Positions 22,738-30,233 of a stretch of 39,430 bases of DNA are shown here, in pieces (position 1 is the stretch's first letter; each line of letters starts with the position of its first letter). Below the pieces are notes generated by a model that was not told where the DNA came from, ran no database searches, and saw only the letters and a program-made list of their open reading frames with translations. The position numbers and the translations under genes are program-made. The stretch comes from a virus. Location of the stretch: positions 1 to 39,430 of the IMG/VR virus record IMGVR_UViG_3300035698_003640; one strand, given 5' to 3'.

Positions 22738-23791
22738 ATAATGATTTATAAGCGTCAGCCCATAAGTGAGCCTTGTCTTCTATATTAAAGTTTTTTAATG
22801 TATACTCTCTGGCGTTTTTAGCCATTTTCTCTCTAAGTTCCTTATTATTTATAAGGTTATCCACCTCTTTTCCCCAGTTTTTGTTATCTTTTATTAATAC
22901 TCCGCAATTTTGAGGTATACCCTCATAAGGACCGTTATCGAATGACTGCATTATACAGGCTGTATCACACATACTAGCCTCTAAAAACTTTATATTACTT
23001 TTACATCTATTAAAATAATTGTCCTTACGGGGTATTAACATTATGTCAAGTCGTGCCTCATTTAATTTGGTTGGATAATCTGATATATCACACCATTGAA
23101 AATGCTCTATATCTAAGCTATCCCAGAAAGCGTAATCATCTTTAAATATTTTAGTAACTTTCTTGTTTTCCTCTCTATGTTTCTTATCTCCTAGTCCAAA
23201 CATAAACAGTTGAACGTCATCTCTCTTATCTAGCTTTCTTAGTAATGGTTTTATATGTTCATAGTCATACTCCATTGACACAGAGCCAACTAATCCTATT
23301 CTAACTTTATTTGTTTCGTTCTTTAATGGCTTCTCCCAATCGAAAGGGTCAATACAATTAGGCAGTATAACGACATTATCATTATATTTAGAGTACTCAT
23401 CTTTTAATGTTTTAGTAGTAACAGTAGCCATATCAGCTATCTTTAAGAAACGATCAATATTCTTCTCTCTTTTCTTTAGGCTTACTTCAACTGCGTCTGG
23501 GGTAAATCTAGCTAGTGGGTGATAATCTATTTTAAAAGTATCATCTCCGTCTACAACTATCTTTTTACCCTTAGCTTTAAGTATCTTAGCAAGGTTATAA
23601 TAAGACTGTTCCTCTGGTCTGTGGAATACTATTACATCAGAGTAGTCCATATCATCCATAATCTTCTGGTATTCGTCTAGCTCTCCACCTACTGATTGTC
23701 TATCAGAGTTAAAACCGTTATGAAAGGCTGGTAACATCAATCTCACATAGCAACAACCTTTATAATTGTTAGAAACCATATATACCATCAT
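22718..23791 (-). CDS. GT4-type glycosyltransferase
   Basis: 357 aa, two Rossmann halves. N-terminal: YMVSNNYKGCCYVRLMLPAF, DYSDVIVFHRPEEQSYYNLA, KIVVDGDDTF. C-terminal: VRIGLVGSVSMEYDYEHIKPLL, VQLFMFGLGD, LDIMLIPRKDNYFNRCKSNIKFLEA with the EA-x-x acceptor-side Glu, and a final NIEDKAHLWADAY helix. This is the glycosyl transferase group 1 / GT4 layout. It starts at an ATGA overlap with the 39-aa gene, so it is translated together with the head genes. Confidence 0.8.
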   Translation of the reverse strand: MMVYMVSNNYKGCCYVRLMLPAFHNGFNSDRQSVGGELDEYQKIMDDMDYSDVIVFHRPEEQSYYNLAKILKAKGKKIVVDGDDTFKIDYHPLARFTPDAVEVSLKKREKNIDRFLKIADMATVTTKTLKDEYSKYNDNVVILPNCIDPFDWEKPLKNETNKVRIGLVGSVSMEYDYEHIKPLLRKLDKRDDVQLFMFGLGDKKHREENKKVTKIFKDDYAFWDSLDIEHFQWCDISDYPTKLNEARLDIMLIPRKDNYFNRCKSNIKFLEASMCDTACIMQSFDNGPYEGIPQNCGVLIKDNKNWGKEVDNLINNKELREKMAKNAREYTLKNFNIEDKAHLWADAYKSLYEKNNS

Positions 23792-23907
23792 ATGTATTTT
23801 TTTATTCTTTGTTTAGGTGGATTATCCTTTAGCTTATTAGCCTGTCTCTGTTCTTCAAGTTGCTCCCAGGTTAAATCCAGCTCATAGCTTTCATCTTTCT
23901 TTTCCAT
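23788..23907 (-). CDS. Small hypothetical protein (39 aa)
   Basis: ATG at 23907 to TGA 23790-23788; reads MEKKDESYELDLTWEQLEEQ and ends KQRIKKYI. Charged and helical. The start shares a base with the stop of the gene at 23907-24101 (TAATG), and its stop overlaps the next ATG (ATGA), making a tightly coupled chain between the capsid gene and the glycosyltransferase. Unknown function. Confidence 0.6.
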   Translation of the reverse strand: MEKKDESYELDLTWEQLEEQRQANKLKDNPPKQRIKKYI

Positions 23908-24101
23908 TACATTGTATAGGTTAGATTACAAGTGTTCTTTGGTAAGCTGTTATTTATTCTAGCTTTTACACCAAAGAAATTCTCTTTTTCAATGTTCTCG
24001 TCTAATGGTAACTCGTCAAAGTTATACTCAATTACTGCATTTTGTATCTTTTTTCCTAGTTCCACTTTCTCGTTAATTTGTTCTAAATTTGTTTTTTTCA
24101 T
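23907..24101 (-). CDS. Small hypothetical protein downstream of the capsid gene (64 aa)
   Basis: 64 aa, helical N-terminus (KKTNLEQINEKVELGKKIQNAVIEYNF) followed by GVKARINNSLPKNTCNLTY. It lies 58 nt after the capsid gene, separated by a G/C-rich stem. Could be a head decoration or head-completion peptide by position only. Confidence 0.55.
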   Translation of the reverse strand: MKKTNLEQINEKVELGKKIQNAVIEYNFDELPLDENIEKENFFGVKARINNSLPKNTCNLTYTM

Positions 24102-24112
24102 ATTATTTCCAA

Positions 24113-24140
24113 ACCTTTCCCCCTATAAAAGAGGGAAGGA
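24113..24140 (-). terminator. Stem-loop between capsid gene and downstream genes
   Basis: On the minus strand CCTTCCCTC is followed by an A/T loop and GGGGGAAAGG, an imperfect stem with no clean U-run (UUUGG follows). It may act as a partial terminator or as an mRNA-stabilising 3' end that gives more capsid mRNA than downstream mRNA. Weak call. Confidence 0.4.
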
Positions 24141-24159
24141 ACAATAAGTTAATAATTGT

Positions 24160-24830
24160 TTATTCAGCAGTCTTAATCCATACTCCTGAAGTATCTCTGT
24201 TCTCAGCTACACCATATCGCATAAATGCGGTTGTGATATAGGCCAAGTATTGAGGTACATAGTTGGTTTGTACTTTCAAACCTGTGTTAGCGTGAACGAT
24301 AGCGTCTTTGTGAGCTAAACAGTTCGCACCTGAACCACCACTAGCTGCGTCAGTTATTCTTGAACTTACGAATACAGGGATACCGTATAGGCTTCCAATC
24401 AGTCCCTTCAATACTGGGTCTGCTCCGTTAGTGTTCTGAAGTAAAGTGAATTTGTCTAGTGCCATTACATCTGTGTAAGCAGCTCTAGGACTGAAGAAAA
24501 ATGCTCTACCATCTTCAGGTACATCTGCGTCAGCTAAGTATTTAATAGCAGCTAAGATGTTTGAATCTGCAACTCCAGCAGCTGATGTTCCAACTGTATT
24601 TGCGAAACTAATGAATAATGTAATTATTGCATCTTCATAAGCTTCTGCAACTCTGTTAGCAGCGTTCTTTGCTTGTCTATCAATATAACCGTAAGACTGT
24701 TTGATTATATCACTATCCATATCTTCGATAGCGAATGAACATTCAGTTTTAGTTGTTACAGTTAAAGTGATGTTTGTGTCTGTGTTTGCGTTACGTTTTG
24801 TTATCGAGGCTTTTTTAATTACCACATCTT
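24160..24830 (-). CDS. Major capsid protein, 3' exon
   Basis: About 221 codons beginning near VIKKASITKRNANTDTNITL and ending GVWIKTAE. The segment holds CSFAIEDMDSDI, RQAKNAANRVAEAYEDAI (spine-helix-like), DGRAFFFSPRAAYTDVM, LIGSLYGIPVFVSSRI and LAHKDAIVHA, the classic pattern of small HK97-fold capsid proteins. The 5' exon is at 25650-25886; the intron with its HNH gene lies between. Combined length is about 295-300 aa, usual for a T7-size head. The apparent GTG at 24825 is not a true start. Exact splice point lies between 24823 and 24830. Confidence 0.85.
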
Positions 24831-24971
24831 ATAGTTTCCTATAAGTCCAGACTATATCACCCCTTTCGGGTCGGGCACTCGTGGAGTTTGCATCACTGTT
24901 CTAGTGGTATAACTCTAGTCGTTGAACCTTCTACCTATCCCTAGATAGCTTGGCTGCTGATTGTCCTCGTC

Positions 24972-25601
24972 TTATTCGTTAGGAGTTTCCAGCAATTCAC
25001 CCAATTTTTTCTTTTGTCGCTTGTGTACTTCTTTATGGCATTTTTTACAAAGTGTTTTTCCATTATCAATTTGATAAAAAACATCATCGTGTACATTTAG
25101 CTTTTTAAAAGTTTCTTTATATTCCTCGACCATTAATGCTAAAGATTTTTTATGATGAACGTGTAAGTTTATAGAACCTCCACATTCTTGACATTTAAAA
25201 TTATCTCTTTCTAATACTTTTAAGCGCCATTTCTCATAATCTGATTGCATTCTTATTGGCTTTGTTATTCTCCCGGTATGTCCTTTATAGTTCCAGTGGT
25301 TTAATCCTCTATTATTTTTACCTCTATAAATTGCAGAACATTTAATTGAACAAAATTTGTTTCTATTTCTTTCTTTTTTACCTCTTTGTCCTCTTTTAAA
25401 TTTTCTCCCACAATTCTTACAAGTAAATTCCTTTATTCCTCCTATATAGTTTGGATTATTCTCACCTTTCCATCTTCTTTTCTTTTCTTCTGAATAACAA
25501 TCTTGGCTACAAAATAACTTTTTACTTCTACATTGGCTTGGCGGTCTATTTATTGTTTTACCGCATATTGAGCATTCCATATAAATCTTTTTATAAGTCA
25601 T
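24972..25601 (-). CDS. Intron-encoded HNH homing endonuclease
   Basis: 209 aa. Three Cys-pair modules, CSICGKT...FCSQDC, FTCKNCGRK...FCSIKC and FKCQECGG...LCKKC, precede or frame the HNH site LHVHHKKS...DNGKTLCKKCHKEVH. The first two look like DNA-binding zinc knuckles. It lies wholly inside the group I intron. ATG 25601 is exactly 6 nt after TATAAT with an upstream TATGC, so it has its own leaderless promoter. Stop is just before the intron core. It should cut an intron-less capsid allele to spread the intron. Confidence 0.9.
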   Translation of the reverse strand: MTYKKIYMECSICGKTINRPPSQCRSKKLFCSQDCYSEEKKRRWKGENNPNYIGGIKEFTCKNCGRKFKRGQRGKKERNRNKFCSIKCSAIYRGKNNRGLNHWNYKGHTGRITKPIRMQSDYEKWRLKVLERDNFKCQECGGSINLHVHHKKSLALMVEEYKETFKKLNVHDDVFYQIDNGKTLCKKCHKEVHKRQKKKLGELLETPNE

Positions 25602-25607
25602 ACTCTT

Positions 25608-25613
25608 ATTATA
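25608..25613 (-). promoter_or_regulatory. Intron-internal extended -10 promoter for the HNH gene
   Basis: TATGC-TATAAT then 6 nt then ATG (25601). The 11-nt extended -10 differs by one base from those at 2931-2940 and 35.29 kb (TATACT there). It lets the endonuclease be made before or apart from the late capsid transcript. Confidence 0.65.
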
Positions 25614-25649
25614 GCATACTCGCCTAGTAAAAGTTACAAAAGCCGCTAA

Positions 25650-25886
25650 TTAGCTAACGGTTACAGGACTAGCAGTTGATTTAGTGTGTGCTGTCATTGA
25701 TGTGATGTTTGGTACGTATACAATATCACCACCACCCATTATATCAGAAGATAAGTCGGTGAAAAAATTAGCTGTTACAAGGTTTGCCCTGTAATAGTCG
25801 TTCATTTTCTCTCCCCAAATTTCTGGTATAAGGTTGTCAAGGGTAGTAGTGGTCATAGTACTGGTTGGGTATGCTCCAGTAGCCAT
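25650..25886 (-). CDS. Major capsid protein, 5' exon
   Basis: Starts MATGAYPTSTMTTTTLDNLI, then PEIWGEKMNDYYRANLVTANFF and GGGDIVYVPNITSMTAHTKS, the normal N-arm and E-loop beginning of an HK97-like capsid protein. The frame runs into a stop (TAA) at the intron's first bases, after SPVTVS. Coding continues at about 24830 after splicing. The leader has no Shine-Dalgarno. Promoter activity probably comes from 26488 and from the terS promoter. Confidence 0.85.
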   Translation of the reverse strand: MATGAYPTSTMTTTTLDNLIPEIWGEKMNDYYRANLVTANFFTDLSSDIMGGGDIVYVPNITSMTAHTKSTASPVTVS

Positions 25887-25910
25887 AGTGTTTTAAAGAA
25901 CTTTTAATGT

Positions 25911-26459
25911 CTATCTCTTGATTACAACATTCTTCAATCTTTCCTCTGCGAATGCTCTATGCTCTGCCTCGGTCATATTGGAGATGGTTTTCTCTCTTGG
26001 TGCTTTTGTGCCACCAGATGAAGCTGGTAAACTATTCTTTTTTAGTTGCTCACCTTTTCTGGTTTTGTCTAATTTGTTCTGAACATAATCATCATTGAAA
26101 GCGTCTGATAAAGAAACATTTTCGTTTCTAGCAAACTGCTCAACTATTTTAAATTCATCTAAATTAACACCCTGAGCGAAAAGCCATTGTTGTTCAACAG
26201 TTACAGCATTAGGTTCTTGGTTAGTTTTTTTATTAGGTTCTTCTTGACGTTTTTTCTCACTTCTTCCAGCAATAGCTTTATACTTTAGGGCTTCTGCTTT
26301 CCAATCAGTCTCGTCTTGACTAACTTCTTCTTCTTCCTGAGTTTCTTCTTGAGTCTCCTCATCTTGAGTCTCCTCTTGAATTTCCTCGTTGTTTTCATTG
26401 TTTTCCATAGGTTTTGTCCTAGTTATTCGCTTGGATCGGTAAGCGTAGCCCGTTATCAT
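25911..26459 (-). CDS. Capsid scaffolding protein
   Basis: 182 aa as opened at 26459; the better start is the inner Met at about 26408 (MENNENNEEIQEETQDEETQ), which has AGGA nearby. The protein is extremely acidic with EE/QE runs, then helical coiled coil (WKAEALKYKAIAGR) and a basic C-terminal helix (AFAEERLKNVVIKR). Acidic N-half plus basic C-helix directly before the capsid gene is typical of phage scaffolds. The extra 17 residues before Met would be basic and unlike the rest. Confidence 0.75.
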   Translation of the reverse strand: MITGYAYRSKRITRTKPMENNENNEEIQEETQDEETQEETQEEEEVSQDETDWKAEALKYKAIAGRSEKKRQEEPNKKTNQEPNAVTVEQQWLFAQGVNLDEFKIVEQFARNENVSLSDAFNDDYVQNKLDKTRKGEQLKKNSLPASSGGTKAPREKTISNMTEAEHRAFAEERLKNVVIKR

Positions 26460-26477
26460 TTTTACAAGGTTTTGTCC
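26409..26477 (-). repeat. Duplicated AGGACAAAACCT leader element with hairpin between
   Basis: AGGTTTTGTCCT occurs on the plus strand at 26409-26420 and again at 26466-26477, 57 bp apart. Read on the minus strand each copy gives AGGACAAAACCT just upstream of a possible ATG. Between them CGCTT and AAGCG can form a 5-bp hairpin. This may be a regulatory leader giving alternative scaffold starts. Confidence 0.5.
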
Positions 26478-26487
26478 TGTTACTTAT

Positions 26488-26498
26488 ATTATACCATA
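26488..26498 (-). promoter_or_regulatory. Extended -10 promoter before scaffold and capsid genes
   Basis: Minus strand CCAATATGG-TATAAT (TATAAT at 26493-26488). The 15-nt string CCAATATGGTATAAT is identical to that before terS (34113). It would add an independent start for scaffold and capsid mRNA within the late operon. The -35 is weak. Confidence 0.6.
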
Positions 26499-26506
26499 TT
26501 GGCTTT

Positions 26507-26605
26507 TTATTTCTTACGAATTGCCCCTCTCTTGTTCTTTCTTGGTTGTCTTTGTGGCATTTTTGGTCTGCCAATCTTAAATAATTCTTTTAATTTAAAA
26601 CGCAT
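26507..26605 (-). CDS. Basic micro-protein (32 aa)
   Basis: ATG 26605 to TAA 26507; reads MRFKLKELFKIGRPKMPQRQ and ends KNKRGAIRKK. 14 of 32 residues are Lys or Arg. It could bind nucleic acid or the acidic scaffold. It overlaps the membrane micro-protein upstream by 11 nt. No homolog recognised; supported by the unbroken overlap chain of small frames here. Confidence 0.45.
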   Translation of the reverse strand: MRFKLKELFKIGRPKMPQRQPRKNKRGAIRKK

Positions 26606-26711
26606 AGTTTACTATTAGCTTACCTGTGAAATAGGCAAGACTATAAATTATTAATAAGGTTACTATCAAGCATCCGAAACCATCATCACTATTTTGACTT
26701 TGATTGTACAT
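26595..26711 (-). CDS. Single-pass membrane micro-protein (38 aa)
   Basis: ATG 26711 to TAA 26595; MYNQSQNSDDGFGCLIVTLL followed by IIYSLAYFTGKLIVNYAF. One hydrophobic helix of about 20 residues. It overlaps the end of the coiled-coil gene by 23 nt in another frame and the next micro-gene by 11 nt. Possible spanin or superinfection protein, or just a small envelope peptide; unproven. Confidence 0.45.
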   Translation of the reverse strand: MYNQSQNSDDGFGCLIVTLLIIYSLAYFTGKLIVNYAF

Positions 26712-26862
26712 CTTTATTATTATTAGTTTCTCCTTCTGCTCTCTTTTGAAGTTCTAAACCTACTTGTTGGTATTGTTGTTGTAGTTGCTTTGATTGTTGG
26801 TCAATATCAAAGAGCATTGATTTCAACTCCATAATACCCATTTTTGTAATATCATTTCCCAT
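26689..26862 (-). CDS. Small coiled-coil virion-assembly protein (57 aa)
   Basis: ATG 26862 to TAG 26689. MGNDITKMGIMELKSMLFDI leads into a Gln-rich coiled coil (DQQSKQLQQQYQQVGLELQK), then a polar tail. Between fibre and scaffold genes, such short Gln-rich coiled coils occur in many phages as head-assembly helpers. Starts 11 nt behind the previous stop, leader ATAAAAAAT. Confidence 0.6.
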   Translation of the reverse strand: MGNDITKMGIMELKSMLFDIDQQSKQLQQQYQQVGLELQKRAEGETNNNKDVQSKSK

Positions 26863-26872
26863 ATTTTTTATA

Positions 26873-28657
26873 TTATTTAGTTAACTTTTGTCTTGAACCT
26901 ATAGTGTCTATTTGGTAATGAATCCCGACCGTTGCTAGCAAAGCATCTCCAGCGTATTCATCTGCTGAGGCTGTTATTCTTTCTATTGTGAATAAAAACT
27001 GCTCTCCCATACTTATATTTGTTCCTGTTATAGCCACAAACTCCGATAGTTTAAATTCATACTGTGTATCAAAATCAGTTTCAATTACTATTGTTGTTGG
27101 GGCGTCTAATGTTTGACCACTAGCTCCACAAGTATAAGTAAGTTGCCACTTAACTTTATCTGTTCCAGTCGGCGCTGTTATCCCTTGCCAGTGAACATGG
27201 AACTCTATGTCAGTTCCCTCTTTGTAATCGTGTTGAATTTCAAACGAGCCGTGAACTTTTTCTCCAGGAGCAAACGCCAATGTTTCTATTCCAGTATCTG
27301 CACCTGCTTCATCTACAAAACTATCTGTATCTGGTTGAGAAGATGCTGGTTTTGATAATTGAGCTGCACCTAAATTAGTGTCTTTGTAAACAACTTCTGC
27401 AAGTTCTAATGTCTTTTCAGTTCCACAGTCTACTATTAAATCACTCGGAGCAATAGCTCCTGTGTCAATTATGAAATCAGTTCCGTTATAGTATTGTTCT
27501 ACATCTTTTAGTGTTCCGAATAATAGTTTGTCGCTATCAGTTGTTAGAAATATATTACCTGAAACTTGTGCCTTTTCTGTTGGACTATCTGTTCCTATAC
27601 CTACTCTTTCATTGATTCCGTCAATAGTTAATACTCTAGTAGCCTTTGCAAAGAACCCCATCTTATCAGTATTGTTATCGTACTGTATCATACCCTCATA
27701 TTGTTTAGCACTATCACCTAAAGCTATTCCTGCAATCGCAGTTGTGTCTTGCGTATAGAAAGTCATAAACGCATTACCAGTCGCTGCTTTAATATGTAAA
27801 TGATAATTTGGGTCTGTTGCTCCTAATCCTAAACCTAGCTTAGTATCTCCAGCAACACTTGTAATTAAGTTCAATACTTTAGTAGGAGTGAAAGTGTTGC
27901 CATCTGTTAGTCCGTTATCTTCACTAATATAAAACTCGCCATCTTTAAAATTAAAATTACAAGCCTGCGTTGATGTTGCTCTCCACGCACCAGCGTCTCT
28001 ATCATAATAAGCTCCAGCACTTATAACTCCGATATTGTCAGAAGTTCCAGTTAAATACATTCCTCCATTTGCATCTGTACTAGAAGATAAATGCAAAACT
28101 CCGTCAGTCGCATTTCCTTGGACATGAACTTGACTGTCTGGACTATCTGTTCCTATACCTACATTTCCAGTGCTTTCTTGTATTGTTACCAATTTAACAC
28201 TTGAATGGTCACGAATAAACATATCGTCATTCTCTCCAATATTGAAAAAAATATCTGTATTGGATTTAAAATAAAGAAAACTGTTTTTAGCTTCAAAAAA
28301 CATTCCTCTATCTGCTGAAAATTCTCCGTTTCTATTATCACCAACAAGTATATTGAAAGAATCTGTCCCTTCTGCTGATTTTCTAGTAACTATTATTGAG
28401 TTCCCATTACTTGCATTGTCTATAGTTTCGTTAGCAAAAAACTCTACATTACCAGTAACATCATTAAAATTCATAGTTCCAGCAACGTCTAAAGTTGCAG
28501 TTGGTATTTTTCCTATACCTACTCTCTTATTAACATCATCCCAAAACATTTCAGAAGTTTCTGTGTAAGTCCATTTACCTAAAGTAGCATCCCAAAAAGA
28601 CATCTGTCCTTGGGTAGTTCCTCGGTTTAGTCTTGGGTCTCTTTTTATATCTATCAT
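26873..28657 (-). CDS. Tail fibre-like protein with VGIGT repeats (594 aa)
   Basis: 594 aa. It opens MIDIKRDPRLNRGTTQGQMS, then short beta units such as KRVGIGKIPTATLDVAGTM, NVGIGTDSPDSQVHVQGN and ERVGIGTDSPTEKAQVSGN. VGIGT-x-x-P-x-x-x-L-x-V-x-G is the signature repeat of trimeric phage fibres. The C-terminal 190 residues are a distinct beta-sandwich (HGSFEIQHDYKEGTDIEFHVHWQG, MGEQFLFTIERI) likely forming the tip. No S74 self-cleaving domain. It overlaps the upstream gene by 4 nt. The location between portal and scaffold is unusual for a fibre. Confidence 0.75.
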   Translation of the reverse strand: MIDIKRDPRLNRGTTQGQMSFWDATLGKWTYTETSEMFWDDVNKRVGIGKIPTATLDVAGTMNFNDVTGNVEFFANETIDNASNGNSIIVTRKSAEGTDSFNILVGDNRNGEFSADRGMFFEAKNSFLYFKSNTDIFFNIGENDDMFIRDHSSVKLVTIQESTGNVGIGTDSPDSQVHVQGNATDGVLHLSSSTDANGGMYLTGTSDNIGVISAGAYYDRDAGAWRATSTQACNFNFKDGEFYISEDNGLTDGNTFTPTKVLNLITSVAGDTKLGLGLGATDPNYHLHIKAATGNAFMTFYTQDTTAIAGIALGDSAKQYEGMIQYDNNTDKMGFFAKATRVLTIDGINERVGIGTDSPTEKAQVSGNIFLTTDSDKLLFGTLKDVEQYYNGTDFIIDTGAIAPSDLIVDCGTEKTLELAEVVYKDTNLGAAQLSKPASSQPDTDSFVDEAGADTGIETLAFAPGEKVHGSFEIQHDYKEGTDIEFHVHWQGITAPTGTDKVKWQLTYTCGASGQTLDAPTTIVIETDFDTQYEFKLSEFVAITGTNISMGEQFLFTIERITASADEYAGDALLATVGIHYQIDTIGSRQKLTK

Positions 28658-29625
28658 AGTAAAACTCCTATATTTATATTTTGACTAGCTGAATCGCTTA
28701 TAGCGTATAAAGCATTAGTAGTATCATCATAGCCGATAACTATCTCATCTCCACTCTCAAGCCTAACAAAGTCATTAGTTCCATCTGATTTAACACCAGT
28801 CTTACCTATATAGATAATACCTGTGTTAGCTGTGTTAGCTCTTATTCTTATGCTTTCAGGAGTGCCAGTAATTGCTATCTCTACCTCCGTAACTCCAACA
28901 GCGACGTTCCCTAAGCCCTCTAAGTCGTTAGCTTGTTGCAGATCACTAATATTGTTAATAGCTTCTATAACACCACTAGAGTTTGAACCATTAACAAAGG
29001 CTTGGCTCATCTTATCTACTTGGTCGTCAGGCAATATGGTTTTAACTCTACTATCCTCTATTAAGTTAGGGTCTAGGTTAACATCCATTACCTCTGGGAA
29101 GACTACATTGTAATCCTTTTCCAGTATCTTTTTTAATACATCAACAGCATCTTTGTTCTCTAAAGTGGTTGCAATATCACTTAGTATCATTGTGTAGTCG
29201 GTCATCTCCTGCCCCATTACAGCTTTTTCTATCCTATCCAATCCTTTAAGTAAGTCTTTCTTCTCTCTTGAGCCTTTAAAAGCTGATGCTAACTGTCCTA
29301 AGTCGTTTTTAACCACGACTGTCTTATCAAACTTCTTAACTTCTTGCTTTAAAGTTTCTATAATACCCTGTAATCCTGCCTTTAAATCGCCTGTTATAGC
29401 TTCTGGGTTCTTTATAGACACGCTTTCGGCTACTTCTTGCTCTTTAATAGCCTGTTCTATGCTGTTTAGTTGTTTTAATACACCATTTCCCTGCGTATTA
29501 ATCGCTTTAGTTGTTTCTTTGGTGTTAGTAGTTATACCGTCAGTTATCTTCTTGTTTGTTTTTTCGCCATCTTTCCTGAGTATTGATAAGAAATCAGCTA
29601 AGGCTTCTCTTATACCTTTAATCAT
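28654..29625 (-). CDS. Helical virion protein with C-terminal beta domain (323 aa)
   Basis: 323 aa. Residues 1-150 are long amphipathic helices with Thr/Lys/Asn repeats (TKKITDGITTNTKETTKAIN). The C-terminal 100 residues are beta: NVAVGVTEVEIAITGTPESIRIRANTANTGIIYIG, then ESGDEIVIGYDDTTNALYAIS, a sandwich often seen at the end of phage structural proteins. It overlaps the VGIGT fibre gene by 4 nt, suggesting a fibre-base or fibre-attachment role. No firm family. Confidence 0.6.
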   Translation of the reverse strand: MIKGIREALADFLSILRKDGEKTNKKITDGITTNTKETTKAINTQGNGVLKQLNSIEQAIKEQEVAESVSIKNPEAITGDLKAGLQGIIETLKQEVKKFDKTVVVKNDLGQLASAFKGSREKKDLLKGLDRIEKAVMGQEMTDYTMILSDIATTLENKDAVDVLKKILEKDYNVVFPEVMDVNLDPNLIEDSRVKTILPDDQVDKMSQAFVNGSNSSGVIEAINNISDLQQANDLEGLGNVAVGVTEVEIAITGTPESIRIRANTANTGIIYIGKTGVKSDGTNDFVRLESGDEIVIGYDDTTNALYAISDSASQNINIGVLL

Positions 29626-29626
29626 A

Positions 29627-29998
29627 TTATGTTGTTGTTAAATTATTATAACACCTCTCAATTAACCCTGAGTCAGAGCCTTGAAACATCTCTCTTTTTA
29701 AAAAGTTTACTAATACTCTTGGCATACCATCTACTAATACAGAATAGGGAACATCACCACTTGATATACCTTGCTCATACATTTCATGTACGTGTATTCC
29801 TCGCCACTTCTTACCCTCTATTAATGCGTGGAAACCATCTATTTTTCTTCTTGACTTATCAATTTTATCTTTATGCAATCCCTTCTCCGAATTTTCAAGA
29901 AACATCTCTATATCATTATTAGTAATCTCAATATGTTTAAAGCAAATAGGTATAAAATACTTTATCGTTTCTATATCGTTACTTTGCTTTTCTGTCAT
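29627..29998 (-). CDS. Hypothetical protein (123 aa)
   Basis: 123 aa, helical N-half (IETIKYFIPICFKHIEITNNDIEMF) and a mixed C-half with GKKWRGIHVHEMYEQGIS and LVDGMPRVLVNFLK. Between portal-associated and fibre genes, 1 nt from each neighbour. No recognised motif; the HVH pair is suggestive but not enough to call metal binding. Confidence 0.6.
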   Translation of the reverse strand: MTEKQSNDIETIKYFIPICFKHIEITNNDIEMFLENSEKGLHKDKIDKSRRKIDGFHALIEGKKWRGIHVHEMYEQGISSGDVPYSVLVDGMPRVLVNFLKREMFQGSDSGLIERCYNNLTTT

Positions 29999-29999
29999 A

Positions 30000-30233
30000 T
30001 TATTTATAGCTTATTTGTTTGTTAGTAAGCTCCCCTGAGTTCTTTATCTTATTTAGGAGGACTTGAATATGCTTAACAGCGTCTCTCTTTCCAAGACTAA
30101 CTATCTTGTATTCCTTAGCATCTAGGCTCTCATCTATCTCCTCATTCTTTAGATCGGTGATAGTTTGCTGTATTATCTTTTCGGCTTCTTTCCAACCCCT
30201 AGTGTCTAATAATGGTTTGATATAATTTGTCAT
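30000..30233 (-). CDS. Hypothetical protein after the portal gene (77 aa)
   Basis: 77 aa, mostly helical and charged (GWKEAEKIIQQTITDLKNEEIDE; AVKHIQVLLNKIKNSGE). It shares one base with the portal stop (TAATG). Possibly a portal-associated or head-closure peptide; no family recognised. Confidence 0.6.
   Translation of the reverse strand: MTNYIKPLLDTRGWKEAEKIIQQTITDLKNEEIDESLDAKEYKIVSLGKRDAVKHIQVLLNKIKNSGELTNKQISYK

Larger units (their letters stand above)
24828..25655 (-). other. Group I intron in the major capsid gene
   Basis: On the minus strand the core elements appear in order. A Q-like AATCAGCAGCCAAGC (24962-24948) is followed by an R-like GTTCAACGACTAGAG (24927-24913), an S-like GGTGATATAGTCTGG (24861-24847), and a perfect P9 hairpin CTTATAG-GAAA-CTATAAG (24845-24828). 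Near the 5' boundary CCGTTA can pair with TAGCGG with a U-G wobble, as expected for P1. The HNH ORF occupies a loop upstream of the core. I place the borders only within a few bases; both ends fall in capsid coding sequence. Confidence 0.85.

Noticed and set aside
24160-24825. Stand-alone 221-aa capsid gene starting at GTG
   Set aside because: The N-terminus is encoded at 25650-25886 and the segment between has group I intron core elements. The GTG is just a Val codon near the 3' splice site.
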